From NCBI GenBank assembly GCA_008933765.1, contig WBUK01000002.1, positions 186,001-250,000 of the forward strand: 64,000 nt of DNA. Reading direction: 5' to 3'. Within the stretch, counting starts at the first letter, position 1. Every line of letters starts with the position of its first letter. This DNA is from Ignavibacteriaceae bacterium (GTDB lineage: Bacteria; Bacteroidota; Ignavibacteria; Ignavibacteriales; Ignavibacteriaceae). The notes below the pieces were generated by a model. It did not search any database, was not told the DNA's origin, and was given only the letters and a program-made list of their open reading frames with translations. Made by a program: the position numbers and the translations under genes. Positions 9,677 to 19,423 of this stretch are shown here, piece after piece.

Positions 9677-10857
9677 AAACTAAAATAATTACTCTTCTGG
9701 CTGCTATTTTGCTGTTTGCCGGATGTTCTGATGCTCCCTCATCGGTGGGTGTGGATGATCTTGGAAGTGACCTCCTAAAAGTGAAAGTTCTAAATTCTGA
9801 GACTGATTCGCTCACCCAGACTTCTTCAACTTTCAGAAGAATTTCACCCTTAGGTGCCGCATCGTTTGCACTTTTTGGAAATGCCTTAGGGGTTCGCTCC
9901 GATCTTTTACTGCAGTTTATTATAAATTTTGATGAAGCTACTCAAAATGCTTTGAAAAAAGACAGTATAATGTTGATTTCTGCTCGCATTGTGCTGACCA
10001 GAGCGTATGCGATCGGTGATACACTTCAGTCGTTTCCTGTCTCGGCGGTTAACGGCTACAGAATAACATCCGCTTGGGACCCTCTGAAAGTTAAAATTGA
10101 CTCACTGCCCAATATTGACTTTTCTGCTGACATCTTTTCGAGCAAGCCAAATCCGGATTCTCTCTATTATTTCGGCATAAAGCCTGAAATTGCATTAGAA
10201 TGGATGAAGAACAGTGTTGATACGGTTAATTTCAGCAATAACGGTTTAATGCTTCGCGCGGGGGCACCAACACCCTTTTTAATAGGATTTCAGGGCTGGA
10301 GCGCCGATGGTAGCAATGCGCCACGGTTGGAATTGAATTTTAAATTTTTAAGTTCAAATAAAGACACCACTGTAAGTTTCAGAACACTTTCTGACGCCCA
10401 TGTGATCGATGGCGGAAAACCGGCACTTAACCCCGATGAAATGATGATTCAAAGCGGAACTGCGATTGAGTCGAGGCTATACTTCGATCTTTCTAAGCTT
10501 CCGGAGAATGTTTTCATTAATAATGCCGAACTGATAATTGTTGCCGACACGACAAAACAAATGATCGGAAACAAAGATTTAAACGGAATATCTGTCGGAA
10601 TATTCGATGAATTAACAAATGACAGCACTTTTGTGAAAACTTCTCTTTACTCTGCAAATCTTTACTACTCAAACGGCAAATATTCCGGAAACCTCACTAC
10701 ATTAGTGAGGCAACTTTACACAAAAAAGAAGAATTTTGGGTTCCTTTTAACCACATCAAACCCTACCGAAGGGTTAGAAACGATTTACCTGAAAAACTCG
10801 AATGCGGGCTCGGCTATCAGGCCGCGACTGATAATTACTTATACTAAGATGGACTAA
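9670..10857 (+). CDS. Lipoprotein with two DNRLRE-like beta modules
   Basis: A 395-residue exported lipoprotein: the signal peptide ends LLFAGC, with the lipidated cysteine at residue 19. Two related modules of about 170 residues each end in similar lines (APRLELNF and RPRLIITY), which is the closing strand pattern of DNRLRE/CBM96-like beta domains. No catalytic motif is visible. The start is a TTG overlapping the phosphatase gene by seven bases. It is followed six bases later by a barrel protein and then a TPR protein, so the three could form an outer-membrane assembly; that is inference from order only. Confidence 0.65.
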   Translation: MLKTKIITLLAAILLFAGCSDAPSSVGVDDLGSDLLKVKVLNSETDSLTQTSSTFRRISPLGAASFALFGNALGVRSDLLLQFIINFDEATQNALKKDSIMLISARIVLTRAYAIGDTLQSFPVSAVNGYRITSAWDPLKVKIDSLPNIDFSADIFSSKPNPDSLYYFGIKPEIALEWMKNSVDTVNFSNNGLMLRAGAPTPFLIGFQGWSADGSNAPRLELNFKFLSSNKDTTVSFRTLSDAHVIDGGKPALNPDEMMIQSGTAIESRLYFDLSKLPENVFINNAELIIVADTTKQMIGNKDLNGISVGIFDELTNDSTFVKTSLYSANLYYSNGKYSGNLTTLVRQLYTKKKNFGFLLTTSNPTEGLETIYLKNSNAGSAIRPRLIITYTKMD

Positions 10858-10863
10858 GAGCTA

Positions 10864-12114
10864 ATGAAGAAAAGTATTTTATTTTTACTGGTTATAAGTT
10901 TCAGTTCTTTGTACGCTCAGGTTAACACCTCAAATTCGCGGTTTGGGGTCGGTACGGTAATTTACGGAACTACAGCCCGCGACCTTTCATTTGGTGAGTT
11001 AGGTTCCGCACTTTATGAAACCGACAGAGTTAACCTTATGAACCCCGCTTCCTTCGGTAGTTTCAATCTAACCAGAGCTGATTTTGGACAGGTATTTGAG
11101 GCTTCATTTGTAAAGCAGTCAGATGCAAGCAGTTATTATGCAGGGGGGTATTTTCCGGGTTTCAGCCTCGGTTTACCGGTTAGTAACGCACATGGAGTTG
11201 GGGTTGTGTTCGGCGTAAATAAATATTCCGATATTAGTTTCGAGGGGTCAAGAAACGGCAGTATCAACTCCGGTAGTTCCTTCGTGCCCGATACCTATAA
11301 AGAAGAGTATTTTTACGACGGTGGCATTACAAAAGTATCATTGGGTGCTTCGTACAGATTACCTTTCGGCTGGAACATCGGCGCGTCTGCAGATTTTTTA
11401 ATGGGGCACATTGAATACGAGGCTTCAAATAAATTTAACTCAAGTTCTGTTGTTGATGCTGTTTTTACGCGCGAACACAATTTTAAGGGCTTTTCATCCA
11501 CTTTAGGGCTTCTTTCAGACAATCTGAACAAATATTTCGACATTTCTGATTTGGAAGATATTAGGATTTCTTTCGGATATTCAATTCAGTCAAAATTGAA
11601 TGGTGATTATGCAGTTTACACAATGAACACCACCGGTTCCCCGGATACGCTGTCAAAAGGCAACACTGAGGTTACTATACCTTCCCGTCTGTTTGCAGGT
11701 TTCTCAGTTAAGTTCAACCCAAGAACTAAGATATATGCCGATTTTCTCACTCAAAGTTGGAAGAATTTTGCCATAACTAACTCAGTAAGTGAAACACTCA
11801 CCAATAATTTTAAGATAAGCACGGGAATTGAATATAACCCACAACACGGCTCATCAATGTTTGTTGATGATCTTTCATACCGGTTTGGGTTGAGCTACGA
11901 AAAACTGCCATACCTGATTGGCGGCGAGTCTTCTTACAGAATGAGTGCCGGTGCGGGCGTTTCCATTCCGCTTTCTACAGCAAATTACTTAGACCTTGGC
12001 GTGCAGTATTCTTTCAATTCAGGAGCAACGCCCTCTTCGGTGAAGGATCATACGGTCAAATTAATGGTCGGTTTAAGTGTCGGCGAATTGTGGTTTCTTA
12101 GAACAGAGTATTGA
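10864..12114 (+). CDS. Probable outer-membrane beta-barrel protein
   Basis: A 416-residue exported protein. It has a signal peptide ending SLYAQ at about residue 19, then alternating hydrophobic/polar strands rich in Gly, Tyr, Phe and Ser to the end, which finishes with aromatic Tyr, as barrels do. The early LMNPASFG segment resembles the NPA motif near the N-terminus of FadL/PorV-like Bacteroidota barrels, but I cannot tell the substrate. It lies between a lipoprotein and a TPR protein with very short junctions; its TGA overlaps the TTG start of the next gene. Confidence 0.65.
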   Translation: MKKSILFLLVISFSSLYAQVNTSNSRFGVGTVIYGTTARDLSFGELGSALYETDRVNLMNPASFGSFNLTRADFGQVFEASFVKQSDASSYYAGGYFPGFSLGLPVSNAHGVGVVFGVNKYSDISFEGSRNGSINSGSSFVPDTYKEEYFYDGGITKVSLGASYRLPFGWNIGASADFLMGHIEYEASNKFNSSSVVDAVFTREHNFKGFSSTLGLLSDNLNKYFDISDLEDIRISFGYSIQSKLNGDYAVYTMNTTGSPDTLSKGNTEVTIPSRLFAGFSVKFNPRTKIYADFLTQSWKNFAITNSVSETLTNNFKISTGIEYNPQHGSSMFVDDLSYRFGLSYEKLPYLIGGESSYRMSAGAGVSIPLSTANYLDLGVQYSFNSGATPSSVKDHTVKLMVGLSVGELWFLRTEY

Positions 12115-13349
12115 GGGTTGTGAAGCAGTTCAGGCTTTCTTCATGGTTGATTTTTTGGTTTTTCGTTATTTTCTCAAGCTACGGAAAAGCGGCTGATTCA
12201 TTAGCAACAAAGTACGATCTCTTTTCCAAATATGTTGAAATTGGGCAGTATGATTCAGCCTATATTTTAGGAACAGAATTGCGATCTCATCCCGGAATAA
12301 AGGAATATTCCGTCTGGTTTTACCCAAAATACACTGAAACCCTCTTAAAAGTGATAGGGGATACAACTTTTGAGTTTACACCAAAATACATCAAAAGTTA
12401 CTTTGAAGAAGCAAAACTGAAAGACCCGCACAATAGTCAGTCGTACTTTTTTTATGAAGCGTTTATTCTCGATAAATATTTCAAAGAAGGATTCGCTGAA
12501 GTATATCCGTTGTACGATGCGTTTATGAAATTGAGTGGTTTGACTGATGAATGGATACTAAGAAGGATTTCCGACCTTTCATCTCTGGTAGCAATAAAAG
12601 ATACAGCGACAATTCTTTCACTTCTTGATATTTACACAGAACTACTTGAAAAATATCCGAATGAAGAGAAATGGGGTGATTATATTGCCGATCTCGCCGG
12701 TACACCTGAGGGACTATTATACCTGCGCCGAAAATTGAATATTCTAAAACCTGAAAGTTCATCAAACAACTGGGCACTTGCTTCACTCCTTTTGGAAAAA
12801 GAAGAGTATAACGAGGCAATGATTTATCTCGCCCGTTTGGTCTCTGAAAACCCCGATACAGTTAAATATCTGAAAGCGATGGTCTTTTCGGCTGAAAAAA
12901 CCAACTATGACGAAAAAGCATTGGAAGGCTACCTAAGATTGATAAAACTTGAACCTTCGGTAAAGGAATATTATTTTAATGCTGCAGTACTTTTCGAGAA
13001 AAAAGACAATTACGCTGCAGCAATAAAATATTTCACAAAGGCGTCTGAAGTCGCCGGAGGGTGGGGGAAAGCAATTTTTTATTCCGGGTTGGTTTACGAA
13101 AATTCTGCCCGTTCGTGCGGGACACTGGGGTTTTACGACAAATGTGTTTACGAGTTAGCCTACGAAAAATATCTTAACGCTTCAGGTTACGACCCCGAAA
13201 TGCCCGGGCTTCAGGAAAGAATTTCGCAGATTGAAAAATATCTGCCTGACACCAAAGATTTTGAAAAAAACGGCTACAAGCCCGGTGATTCTGTAAAGAT
13301 CAACGGAAGTTGTTATATTTGGATAGAAGAATTGTTAAAGGTACAATAA
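12111..13349 (+). CDS. Exported TPR-repeat protein
   Basis: A 412-residue protein with a cleavable signal sequence (about residues 9-28, ending in YGKAA) and helical tetratricopeptide-like repeats through most of its length, best seen at about 270-320 where LxxxG/A-x7-A-x3-F/Y patterns recur. It ends in a short region with two cysteines. TPR proteins act as scaffolds; here the neighbours upstream suggest an outer-membrane or periplasmic complex, but there is no direct evidence of partner. The start is TTG in a TTGA overlap with the barrel gene. Confidence 0.65.
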   Translation: MRVVKQFRLSSWLIFWFFVIFSSYGKAADSLATKYDLFSKYVEIGQYDSAYILGTELRSHPGIKEYSVWFYPKYTETLLKVIGDTTFEFTPKYIKSYFEEAKLKDPHNSQSYFFYEAFILDKYFKEGFAEVYPLYDAFMKLSGLTDEWILRRISDLSSLVAIKDTATILSLLDIYTELLEKYPNEEKWGDYIADLAGTPEGLLYLRRKLNILKPESSSNNWALASLLLEKEEYNEAMIYLARLVSENPDTVKYLKAMVFSAEKTNYDEKALEGYLRLIKLEPSVKEYYFNAAVLFEKKDNYAAAIKYFTKASEVAGGWGKAIFYSGLVYENSARSCGTLGFYDKCVYELAYEKYLNASGYDPEMPGLQERISQIEKYLPDTKDFEKNGYKPGDSVKINGSCYIWIEELLKVQ

Positions 13350-13365
13350 ACGGAGTTCAAAAAAT

Positions 13366-14658
13366 ATGTACGAAGCACTTAAAAGCGATCCTGAAATTCT
13401 GGAAGTATTAAATCTCGAAACGAAGCGTCAAACCCAAAAATTAGAACTTATCGCTTCTGAAAATTTTGTATCACCCTCTGTACTTGCAGCAGCAGGTTCA
13501 GTACTTACAAACAAATATGCCGAGGGTTACCCCGGAAAAAGATATTACGGCGGTTGCGAGTATGTTGATATGGCTGAAGACCTTGCACGGGAAAGGCTGA
13601 AAAAACTTTTTAGAGCTGAATATGTTAATGTTCAGCCGCACAGTGGGTCGCAGGCTAACATGGGCGTTTATATGACAATTTTGAAACCGGGTGATAAACT
13701 GCTCGGTTTAAGCCTTGCTCATGGTGGGCACTTAACACATGGTTCGCCGGTTAATTTTTCAGGTAAAATTTATCAGGCTCTCGCTTACGAACTTGACAAA
13801 GAAACGGGCTTGCTGAACTACGATAACATTGAAGAAATTGCTAAAAGAGAGAAACCTAAAGTTATCATAGCCGGTGGCAGCGCATATTCAAGAGAATGGG
13901 ATTATAAACGCTTCCGTGAGATTGCCGATTCAGTCGGTGCATTTTTATTATGCGATATGGCTCACCCCGCGGGTTTAATTGCCAAGGGTTTGTTGGATAA
14001 TCCACTCGAGCATTGCCACTTCGTTACCTCAACCACCCACAAAACATTGAGGGGACCCCGTGGTGGTGTAATTTTAATGGGTAAAGATTTTGAAAACCCT
14101 TTCGGCATAACAGTACCTAAAACGGGGCGAGCAAAAATGATGTCTGAGCTTATCGATTCCACTATTATGCCCGGAATTCAGGGCGGGCCTTTGATGCACA
14201 TAATAATGGCTAAAGCGGTTGCTTTTGGTGAAGCTCTTCAGGATTCGTTCAAAGATTATGTCATTCAGGTGCGCACAAATGCACGCAAATTAGCGGATGA
14301 ATTGGTAAAAAGGGATTACCACATCATTTCAAACGGCACAGATAATCATCTTATGCTTGTTGATCTTACCAACAAAGATGTAAGCGGTAAAGCTGCAGAA
14401 ATTGCTTTGGGCAAGGCGGGGATTACCGTTAATAAAAATATGGTGCCTTTCGATCAGAGAAGCCCGTTCGTTACCAGCGGAATAAGAGTGGGGACACCCG
14501 CAGCAACTACCCGCGGAATGAAAGAAGATGAAATGGTAAGAATTGCAGGCATGATCGATACAGCGATTCAGAACCATGAAAATGAAGAAATGCTGACAAA
14601 AATTAAGGCGGAGGTTATCGAACTCTGTTCGGGGTTCCCTCTGTTTGCCGGAAAGTAG
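13366..14658 (+). CDS. glyA: Serine hydroxymethyltransferase GlyA
   Basis: PLP enzyme that interconverts serine and glycine while loading tetrahydrofolate with a one-carbon unit; folP in this window makes the pterin precursor. Clear motifs: LIASENF near residue 30, the [10 protein letters not shown] block, CDMAHPAGL, and [14 protein letters not shown] with PLP-binding K226. Length 430 is standard. An ATG with GGAG-like sequence upstream is 16 bases after the TPR gene. The next gene, tatC, starts on the base after the stop. Confidence 0.98.
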   Translation: MYEALKSDPEILEVLNLETKRQTQKLELIASENFVSPSVLAAAGSVLTNKYAEGYPGKRYYGGCEYVDMAEDLARERLKKLFRAEYVNVQPHSGSQANMGVYMTILKPGDKLLGLSLAHGGHLTHGSPVNFSGKIYQALAYELDKETGLLNYDNIEEIAKREKPKVIIAGGSAYSREWDYKRFREIADSVGAFLLCDMAHPAGLIAKGLLDNPLEHCHFVTSTTHKTLRGPRGGVILMGKDFENPFGITVPKTGRAKMMSELIDSTIMPGIQGGPLMHIIMAKAVAFGEALQDSFKDYVIQVRTNARKLADELVKRDYHIISNGTDNHLMLVDLTNKDVSGKAAEIALGKAGITVNKNMVPFDQRSPFVTSGIRVGTPAATTRGMKEDEMVRIAGMIDTAIQNHENEEMLTKIKAEVIELCSGFPLFAGK

Positions 14659-15429
14659 ATGACGAGCGAAGAGCAAGCAGAACTAAAACTAATTGGGAAA
14701 TCACCGGATGAGAACCCGGAAGCGGAAATGTCGTTCTGGGATCATCTTGAAGAGTTACGCGGCAGAATATTAAAAATATTTGCAGGTGTAATTCCCATTT
14801 GGTTTATTTCTATCGCGTTTGCTCAGGATGTAATAAATTATGTTCTGCTGTATCCGGCGGAACAATCAGGGGTTAAACTTCAGAACATCCGCCCATTCGG
14901 GCAGCTGATGTTAAACTTTGAGGTAAGTTTCATTGTTGCACTGATAGTAACTGTACCTTACAGTTTTTATCATTTGTGGCAATTTGTTGCGCCGGCGCTT
15001 CATCAGCACGAAAAGAAAGCGGTTCTGTGGGCTGCTTTTTATTCTTCGTTTTGTTTTTTACTGGGAACCGCATTCGGCTATTTTCTGATGATACCGATGA
15101 CGCTCAGTTTTGCAGCCGGTTTCGGAAGCCAGGAAGTGGTGAATATGTTCACGCTCGACGAGTATATGTCGTTAATCTTCAGCATATTGCTGGGAACTTC
15201 TTTAATTTTCGAGCTACCAATCCTTTCATATTTGCTCACAAAGATAGGGTTGTTATCGCCAAAATTTATGAGCAAATACCGCAGGCACGCAATAGTTATT
15301 TTAATGATTATGGCGGCGTTTTTGTCGCCCGGAACCGATCCGTTTTCAATGTTAATACTTTCGGTACCTCTTTTATTACTTTATGAATCCAGTATTTTGA
15401 TCTCCAAATGGGTACAAAAGAACAAATAA
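14659..15429 (+). CDS. tatC: Twin-arginine translocase subunit TatC
   Basis: Core receptor of the Tat pathway for folded proteins. At 256 residues with six predicted membrane helices it matches the family; the N-terminal FWDHLEELRGRI motif and the PFGQLMLNFEVSF segment with the conserved intramembrane acid are present, as is FLSPGTDPFSM near the end. A 22-residue cytoplasmic N-terminal extension precedes the motif. No tatA lies next to it. The stop is inside the following polyprenyl synthase gene (22-base overlap). Confidence 0.96.
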   Translation: MTSEEQAELKLIGKSPDENPEAEMSFWDHLEELRGRILKIFAGVIPIWFISIAFAQDVINYVLLYPAEQSGVKLQNIRPFGQLMLNFEVSFIVALIVTVPYSFYHLWQFVAPALHQHEKKAVLWAAFYSSFCFLLGTAFGYFLMIPMTLSFAAGFGSQEVVNMFTLDEYMSLIFSILLGTSLIFELPILSYLLTKIGLLSPKFMSKYRRHAIVILMIMAAFLSPGTDPFSMLILSVPLLLLYESSILISKWVQKNK

Positions 15430-16406
15430 ACATACCGGTAATGGACACGGTTCTCGCCCCGGTAAAAGACGGCTTGCGCGAATTCAACCGGCACTTCAAA
15501 GCCACGATGAAATCGCATGTCAGAATTTTAAACATAGCCACTTCTTTCATTCTAAAACAGAAGGGAAAGAAGATAAGGCCTACTTTGGTCTTGTTAACGG
15601 CGGGCTTATGCGGCGGTTACAACGAGCGAACATTCCGTGGCGCCACAATGGTTGAATTGTTGCACACCGCAACTTTGGTGCACGATGATGTGGTTGATCA
15701 CGCTGATAAACGCCGAGGTTTCCCCTCAATTAACGCCATTTGGAAGAACAAAGCCTCTGTTCTGATTGGCGACTACCTTTTGGCGCGCGGGCTGATGCTT
15801 TCGGTGCAGTCGAAAGATTACGATTTTCTTAATACTATCACCGAAACGGTGAAAAGAATGTCAGAGGGTGAATTGTTGCAATTAGAAAAATCGCGAAAAT
15901 TAGATATTGACGAAGAAACCTATTTTAAAGTGATTTCAGATAAGACTGCATCGCTGATTGAGACCTGCTGTCATGTCGGTGCAATGAGCGCAACCGATGA
16001 CCCCGATTTACAGGGGGCAGCGCAAAAGTTTGGGCACTTGCTCGGGGTTGCTTTTCAGATTAAAGATGATATTCTGGACTACGAAGGAAGCACAAAAATT
16101 TTCGGAAAACCTATTGGCGGGGATATTAAAGAGAAAAAAATAACTCTTCCTTTAATCTATGCTATGGATACGGCGGGAAAAGAGCCTTCGAAACAGATAA
16201 TTAAACAAATAAAGAATATAAAGCGCAAAGATACGGTTGATGCAATAATTCAGTTTGTGCAGGATAACCAAGGGTTGAAAAATGCACAGGAAAAAGCTGT
16301 TTCTTTAGCAAACGAGGCAAAAGAGTGCCTTGCGGGTTTTCCCGACTCCGAGTATAAAAATTCACTCTTAACACTCGTCGATTTTGTTGTTAACCGAAAA
16401 TCGTAA
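15408..16406 (+). CDS. All-trans polyprenyl diphosphate synthase
   Basis: Chain-elongating prenyltransferase of the IspB/HepT type that makes the side chain of the respiratory quinone. The two aspartate-rich motifs are HDDVVDHAD (about residues 87-95) and KDDILDYEG (about 211-219); the KKIRPTLVLL motif comes before the first. The first motif has two residues between the Asp pairs, as expected for long-chain synthases. Length 332 is normal. It overlaps tatC by 22 bases. The quinone produced would feed cbb3-linked respiration, though product length cannot be told from sequence. Confidence 0.92.
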   Translation: MGTKEQINIPVMDTVLAPVKDGLREFNRHFKATMKSHVRILNIATSFILKQKGKKIRPTLVLLTAGLCGGYNERTFRGATMVELLHTATLVHDDVVDHADKRRGFPSINAIWKNKASVLIGDYLLARGLMLSVQSKDYDFLNTITETVKRMSEGELLQLEKSRKLDIDEETYFKVISDKTASLIETCCHVGAMSATDDPDLQGAAQKFGHLLGVAFQIKDDILDYEGSTKIFGKPIGGDIKEKKITLPLIYAMDTAGKEPSKQIIKQIKNIKRKDTVDAIIQFVQDNQGLKNAQEKAVSLANEAKECLAGFPDSEYKNSLLTLVDFVVNRKS

Positions 16407-16473
16407 GCAGCATTATTTTTTCAGGAGCCGGCAACCGGAATTGTAGTCAGCATTACAGATAAACCGCTACAGC

Positions 16474-16491
16474 GACTTAAGTAATTAAGTC
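16474..16491. terminator. Small palindrome between convergent genes
   Basis: GACTTAA, four bases, then TTAAGTC: a perfect 7-bp inverted repeat in the 164-bp gap between the polyprenyl synthase gene and the stress-protein gene, which converge here. There is no T-run next to it, so termination is only a guess. The rest of the gap holds nothing I recognise. Confidence 0.3.
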
Positions 16492-16570
16492 CGAAATACA
16501 ACTGAATAGCCAAACCTTTTTTTTCGAAACTGTTTCTTACCCCGGACTGGGTTTCCACCAAAACGGGGGA

Positions 16571-17035
16571 TTACTTCTCATCAGAGTTATTGCCGTTAGC
16601 CCTCAGGGTGAGAACAGGGCAGTGCGCTTTTCTTACCACCTTATCCGCAGTTGAACCAAAAAGCATGTGCTCAACACCGGTGTGCCCGTGTGTTGAAATA
16701 ACAATCAGATCGATATTTTCCGATTCGGCAACCCCAATAATTTCAATAAAAGGTTTACCAAGTTTCACAATCGAGGTAAATTTTATTTCTTTCGGAATAA
16801 TTTCACCGGCAACTCGGTCAAGCTCTTCTTTGGCTTTTTCATCAATTTGGTAAGTTAATGTTGGCAGGGCTATTTGCCCGATGCTCAGATCAGGGGGATA
16901 AATAATAGGTTCGACAACATAGATCAAAATAATTTCAGAATTAAATATCCCGGCAAGCTCGGAAGCATATTTCATTGCCTGTTTTGAATAATCACTGAAA
17001 TCAATAGGCACGAGAATTTTTTTGTATTGGATCAT
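16571..17035 (-). CDS. Universal stress protein (UspA family)
   Basis: A single-domain 154-residue UspA protein. It opens KKILVPIDFSDYS and ends with the ATP-binding pattern STHGHTGVEHMLFGSTADKV, the G-2x-G-9x-G-S/T signature of ATP-binding members. Such proteins help cells survive energy or oxidative stress; the exact target is unknown. The start ATG has a good AGGAG site eight bases upstream. It follows hisA by 15 bases on the minus strand, probably as one transcript. Confidence 0.93.
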   Translation of the reverse strand: MIQYKKILVPIDFSDYSKQAMKYASELAGIFNSEIILIYVVEPIIYPPDLSIGQIALPTLTYQIDEKAKEELDRVAGEIIPKEIKFTSIVKLGKPFIEIIGVAESENIDLIVISTHGHTGVEHMLFGSTADKVVRKAHCPVLTLRANGNNSDEK

Positions 17036-17050
17036 GATACAACTCCTGTA

Positions 17051-17800
17051 TTAATCGTAAATTCCAACCTCTGCTAAACGCCATATTTTTTGGCAGGGGA
17101 ATTTGTTTTCATATAGTGCTCTTCCGATAATCACGGAATCAACACCTAACGGAAGAAGTTCTTTAAGGGCGGCAAGATCATCTTTGTTTGTAACACCACC
17201 CGAATGTGTAACCTTCTTTCCTGTTCTCTCGGCAATTTGTTTTGAAAGTTGAATATTAGGGCCCGTAAGCATACCGTTTGTAAGGACATCACAGACAATA
17301 AACCTGCTCACCCCAACGGATGCAAGTTCTTCCGCAAGATCTGCAGGTGCAATCCCTGATTTTTCCTGTCTTCCTTTGATTACAACTTCGTTATCGATAA
17401 CATCGATCCCAACCACAACTTTTGAAGGACCAAACTTCTCGAAGATTTTATAAAATTCTTTTCTGTTCTGAATAACAATTGAAGCAACCACGATTCTAGA
17501 AACCCCGGCAGAGAAAGCAAAGTCAGCATCGGCAACACTTCTGATACCTCCGGTGAACTCAACAGGAATAATAACAGAGGTACAAATATCTTTAATCAGA
17601 TCGTGGTTCACGGCGGTGTCGCCGCCAATTCCGTCGAAGTCAACCACATGAATCATCTTGGCGTTTTCACTACGCCAAATCATAGCCATCTCAAGCGGGT
17701 CGTCACAATATTCAGCACATCCAAGTTCAGGGATACCCTGAACCGTTCTGACGGTTTTACCGTTTTTAATATCTATAGAAGGAATAACTAAAAATGACAT
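17051..17800 (-). CDS. hisA: HisA-like ProFAR isomerase
   Basis: A 249-residue TIM barrel matching HisA, the isomerase of step four in histidine synthesis. The two catalytic aspartates are in IPSIDIKNG (D10) and VVVGIDVID (about D129), with phosphate-binding GGIRS and SGGV loops. The N-terminal loop and the region after VQG are less standard than in textbook HisA, and the gene is alone, with no other his gene near it; a dual HisA/TrpF role or a paralogue is therefore possible. It is divergent from the hydrolase gene at 17947. Confidence 0.82.
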   Translation of the reverse strand: MSFLVIPSIDIKNGKTVRTVQGIPELGCAEYCDDPLEMAMIWRSENAKMIHVVDFDGIGGDTAVNHDLIKDICTSVIIPVEFTGGIRSVADADFAFSAGVSRIVVASIVIQNRKEFYKIFEKFGPSKVVVGIDVIDNEVVIKGRQEKSGIAPADLAEELASVGVSRFIVCDVLTNGMLTGPNIQLSKQIAERTGKKVTHSGGVTNKDDLAALKELLPLGVDSVIIGRALYENKFPCQKIWRLAEVGIYD

Positions 17801-17946
17801 ATTCTTACTTGTTTAGGGTTACTAAAATAACAAATATTTCGATAAAAGAGTTTGAGGTAGGCAATAAGTAAAAAAAATTTATATTTTTTGCATTTTTTTT
17901 CGCAAAATGTTTGATTTAATGCTCAATTTGTAGCATTTTACACTCC

Positions 17947-18780
17947 ATGAAATATAATTTCTCGATAAACACAATTCCGGGAAACAAAATAGACCTCGAT
18001 CTTTATTCAGAAGCCCCTTCAGAACCGAGATCAGTGGTAGTGATTGCGCATGGTTTTAAAGGGTTTAAGGACTGGGGTTTTTTCCCACACGCCGGGGATT
18101 ATTTTGCACACGCCGGTTACCATTGCGTGATTTTTAATTTCTCACACAACGGTATAACCCCCGGGAATGATATATTTGATGAGCCTGAAAAGTTCGCTGA
18201 CAACACTGCCTCTCTGGAACTTTCTGAATTAATTGAAGTGGTGAGGCGTGTTGTTTCAAATGAATTTTGTAAATTTAACGGTGATTTATTCATCATTGGG
18301 CACAGCCGCGGTGGCGGTATCGCAATGTTAGCAGCACCGCACATTGCGGAATTAACTGCTTTGGGGTTGTGGTCTGCAATTTCTTACACTGACAGATTCA
18401 CTGAAAGGCAGAAAGAGGTAGCTCGTTCTGTCGGTTATCTTGAAGTGCCAAACAGCCGTACCGGTCAGATTTTGCGTATGAACCGGTCGTTTTTTGAAGA
18501 TATTGAAGCCAACAAAGAAGGGTCGCTTTCAATCGTAAAAACGTTAGCGAAAACCGATGTTCCCGTGATTGTAGTACATGGTGAGGTGGATGGCACCGTT
18601 TTGGTGTCAGAAGCAAATTTTATATATTCAAATTGTAAAAATCAAAAATCAGAATTGGTGATTATCCCCAAATCTGATCATACATTTAAGATGGTGCACC
18701 CGTCGCAGGGTGTGTCTGAGCATTTTGCTCAAGTTCTCGAAAAAACAAATAATTTCTTTAGAATTCATAAAAGAGGTTAA
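17947..18780 (+). CDS. Alpha/beta hydrolase
   Basis: A 277-residue cytoplasmic alpha/beta hydrolase. The nucleophile elbow is GHSRGG with Ser120; the acid is probably the Asp in VHGEVDGTV and the base the His in KSDHTF. An HGFKG oxyanion segment is near residue 35. There is no lid large enough to suggest a lipase, and no signal peptide. The family includes esterases and dienelactone-type hydrolases; the substrate cannot be named. The following bioY start is one base after the stop, so the two are coupled. Confidence 0.85.
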   Translation: MKYNFSINTIPGNKIDLDLYSEAPSEPRSVVVIAHGFKGFKDWGFFPHAGDYFAHAGYHCVIFNFSHNGITPGNDIFDEPEKFADNTASLELSELIEVVRRVVSNEFCKFNGDLFIIGHSRGGGIAMLAAPHIAELTALGLWSAISYTDRFTERQKEVARSVGYLEVPNSRTGQILRMNRSFFEDIEANKEGSLSIVKTLAKTDVPVIVVHGEVDGTVLVSEANFIYSNCKNQKSELVIIPKSDHTFKMVHPSQGVSEHFAQVLEKTNNFFRIHKRG

Positions 18781-18781
18781 A

Positions 18782-19348
18782 ATGTCAATACTGACAAAAA
18801 CAGAAAACTCATTATCATACATTAAATCTAAAATAATATCTCACCCTTTGTTCGGGATCATCTCTTTTGCCGTTTTAATGGCAGTTGCCGCACAGATAAC
18901 CATTCCGATGAAGCCGGTTCCCACGACTCTTCAATCGATGATAGTTGTTTTAGCCGGTGCAATGCTTGGTTCGAAAAAAGGGTTCTATTCACAAATAGCC
19001 TACCTTGCAATGGGTTTCATCGGGCTGCCCGTTTTTGCTGCTGCTCCTGATTTAGCACCCGGATTCGCAAGGCTTTTTGGACCCACAGGCGGATATCTGC
19101 TTTCATTCCCGATTGCTGCCTGGTTGACCGGCGCAATAACTGAGAGAAGATCCGACTATTTAAGCTCGGTATTGGCTTTCTTTGCCGCACATTTAGTGAT
19201 TTTAACCATCGGTGCACTCTTTCTGGATATCTTCATCACCGGAAGTTTCGAAACAACACTTCAACTCGGTGTGGTCATATTCTCGCTTTCTACTGTAGTT
19301 AAAGTGTTGGCAGCATCGTTAATATTTAAATCATTAAAAAGTCGTTGA
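18782..19348 (+). CDS. bioY: BioY biotin transporter substrate-binding subunit
   Basis: The S-component that binds biotin in ECF transporters. The start is the ATG at 18782, preceded by AGAGG; a longer in-frame reading inside the hydrolase gene is not needed. The 188-residue protein has about six membrane helices and the family blocks AQITIPMKPVP (the PVP turn), YLAMGFIGLPVF and GFARLFGPTGGYLLSFP. No bioM/bioN genes adjoin, so it would rely on a shared energising module or act alone. Its 3' end is repeated in the following spacer (see the repeat at 19304). Confidence 0.93.
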   Translation: MSILTKTENSLSYIKSKIISHPLFGIISFAVLMAVAAQITIPMKPVPTTLQSMIVVLAGAMLGSKKGFYSQIAYLAMGFIGLPVFAAAPDLAPGFARLFGPTGGYLLSFPIAAWLTGAITERRSDYLSSVLAFFAAHLVILTIGALFLDIFITGSFETTLQLGVVIFSLSTVVKVLAASLIFKSLKSR

Positions 19349-19405
19349 TAGTTATATAGTTATATTCTTCAGAAGTCGTTGATATTCAAATCATACAGAA
19401 AATAA
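19304..19405 (+). repeat. Duplicated 3' end of bioY in spacer
   Basis: The last codons of bioY (19304-19348) are echoed 60 bases later (19364-19405). In codon register the first reads VKVLAASLIFKSLKSR-stop and the second SYILQKSLIFKSYRK-stop. The core SLIFKS is the same, with TTA/TTG and TTT/TTC changes that do not alter the peptide. The copy ends 18 bases before the next gene. Confidence 0.75.
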
Positions 19406-19423
19406 GTTCCGGAAAAAGTCACT

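Noticed and set aside
16407..16570. Small RNA gene in the convergent spacer
   Set aside because: Only a short palindrome is present, with no promoter or T-run to support an RNA.
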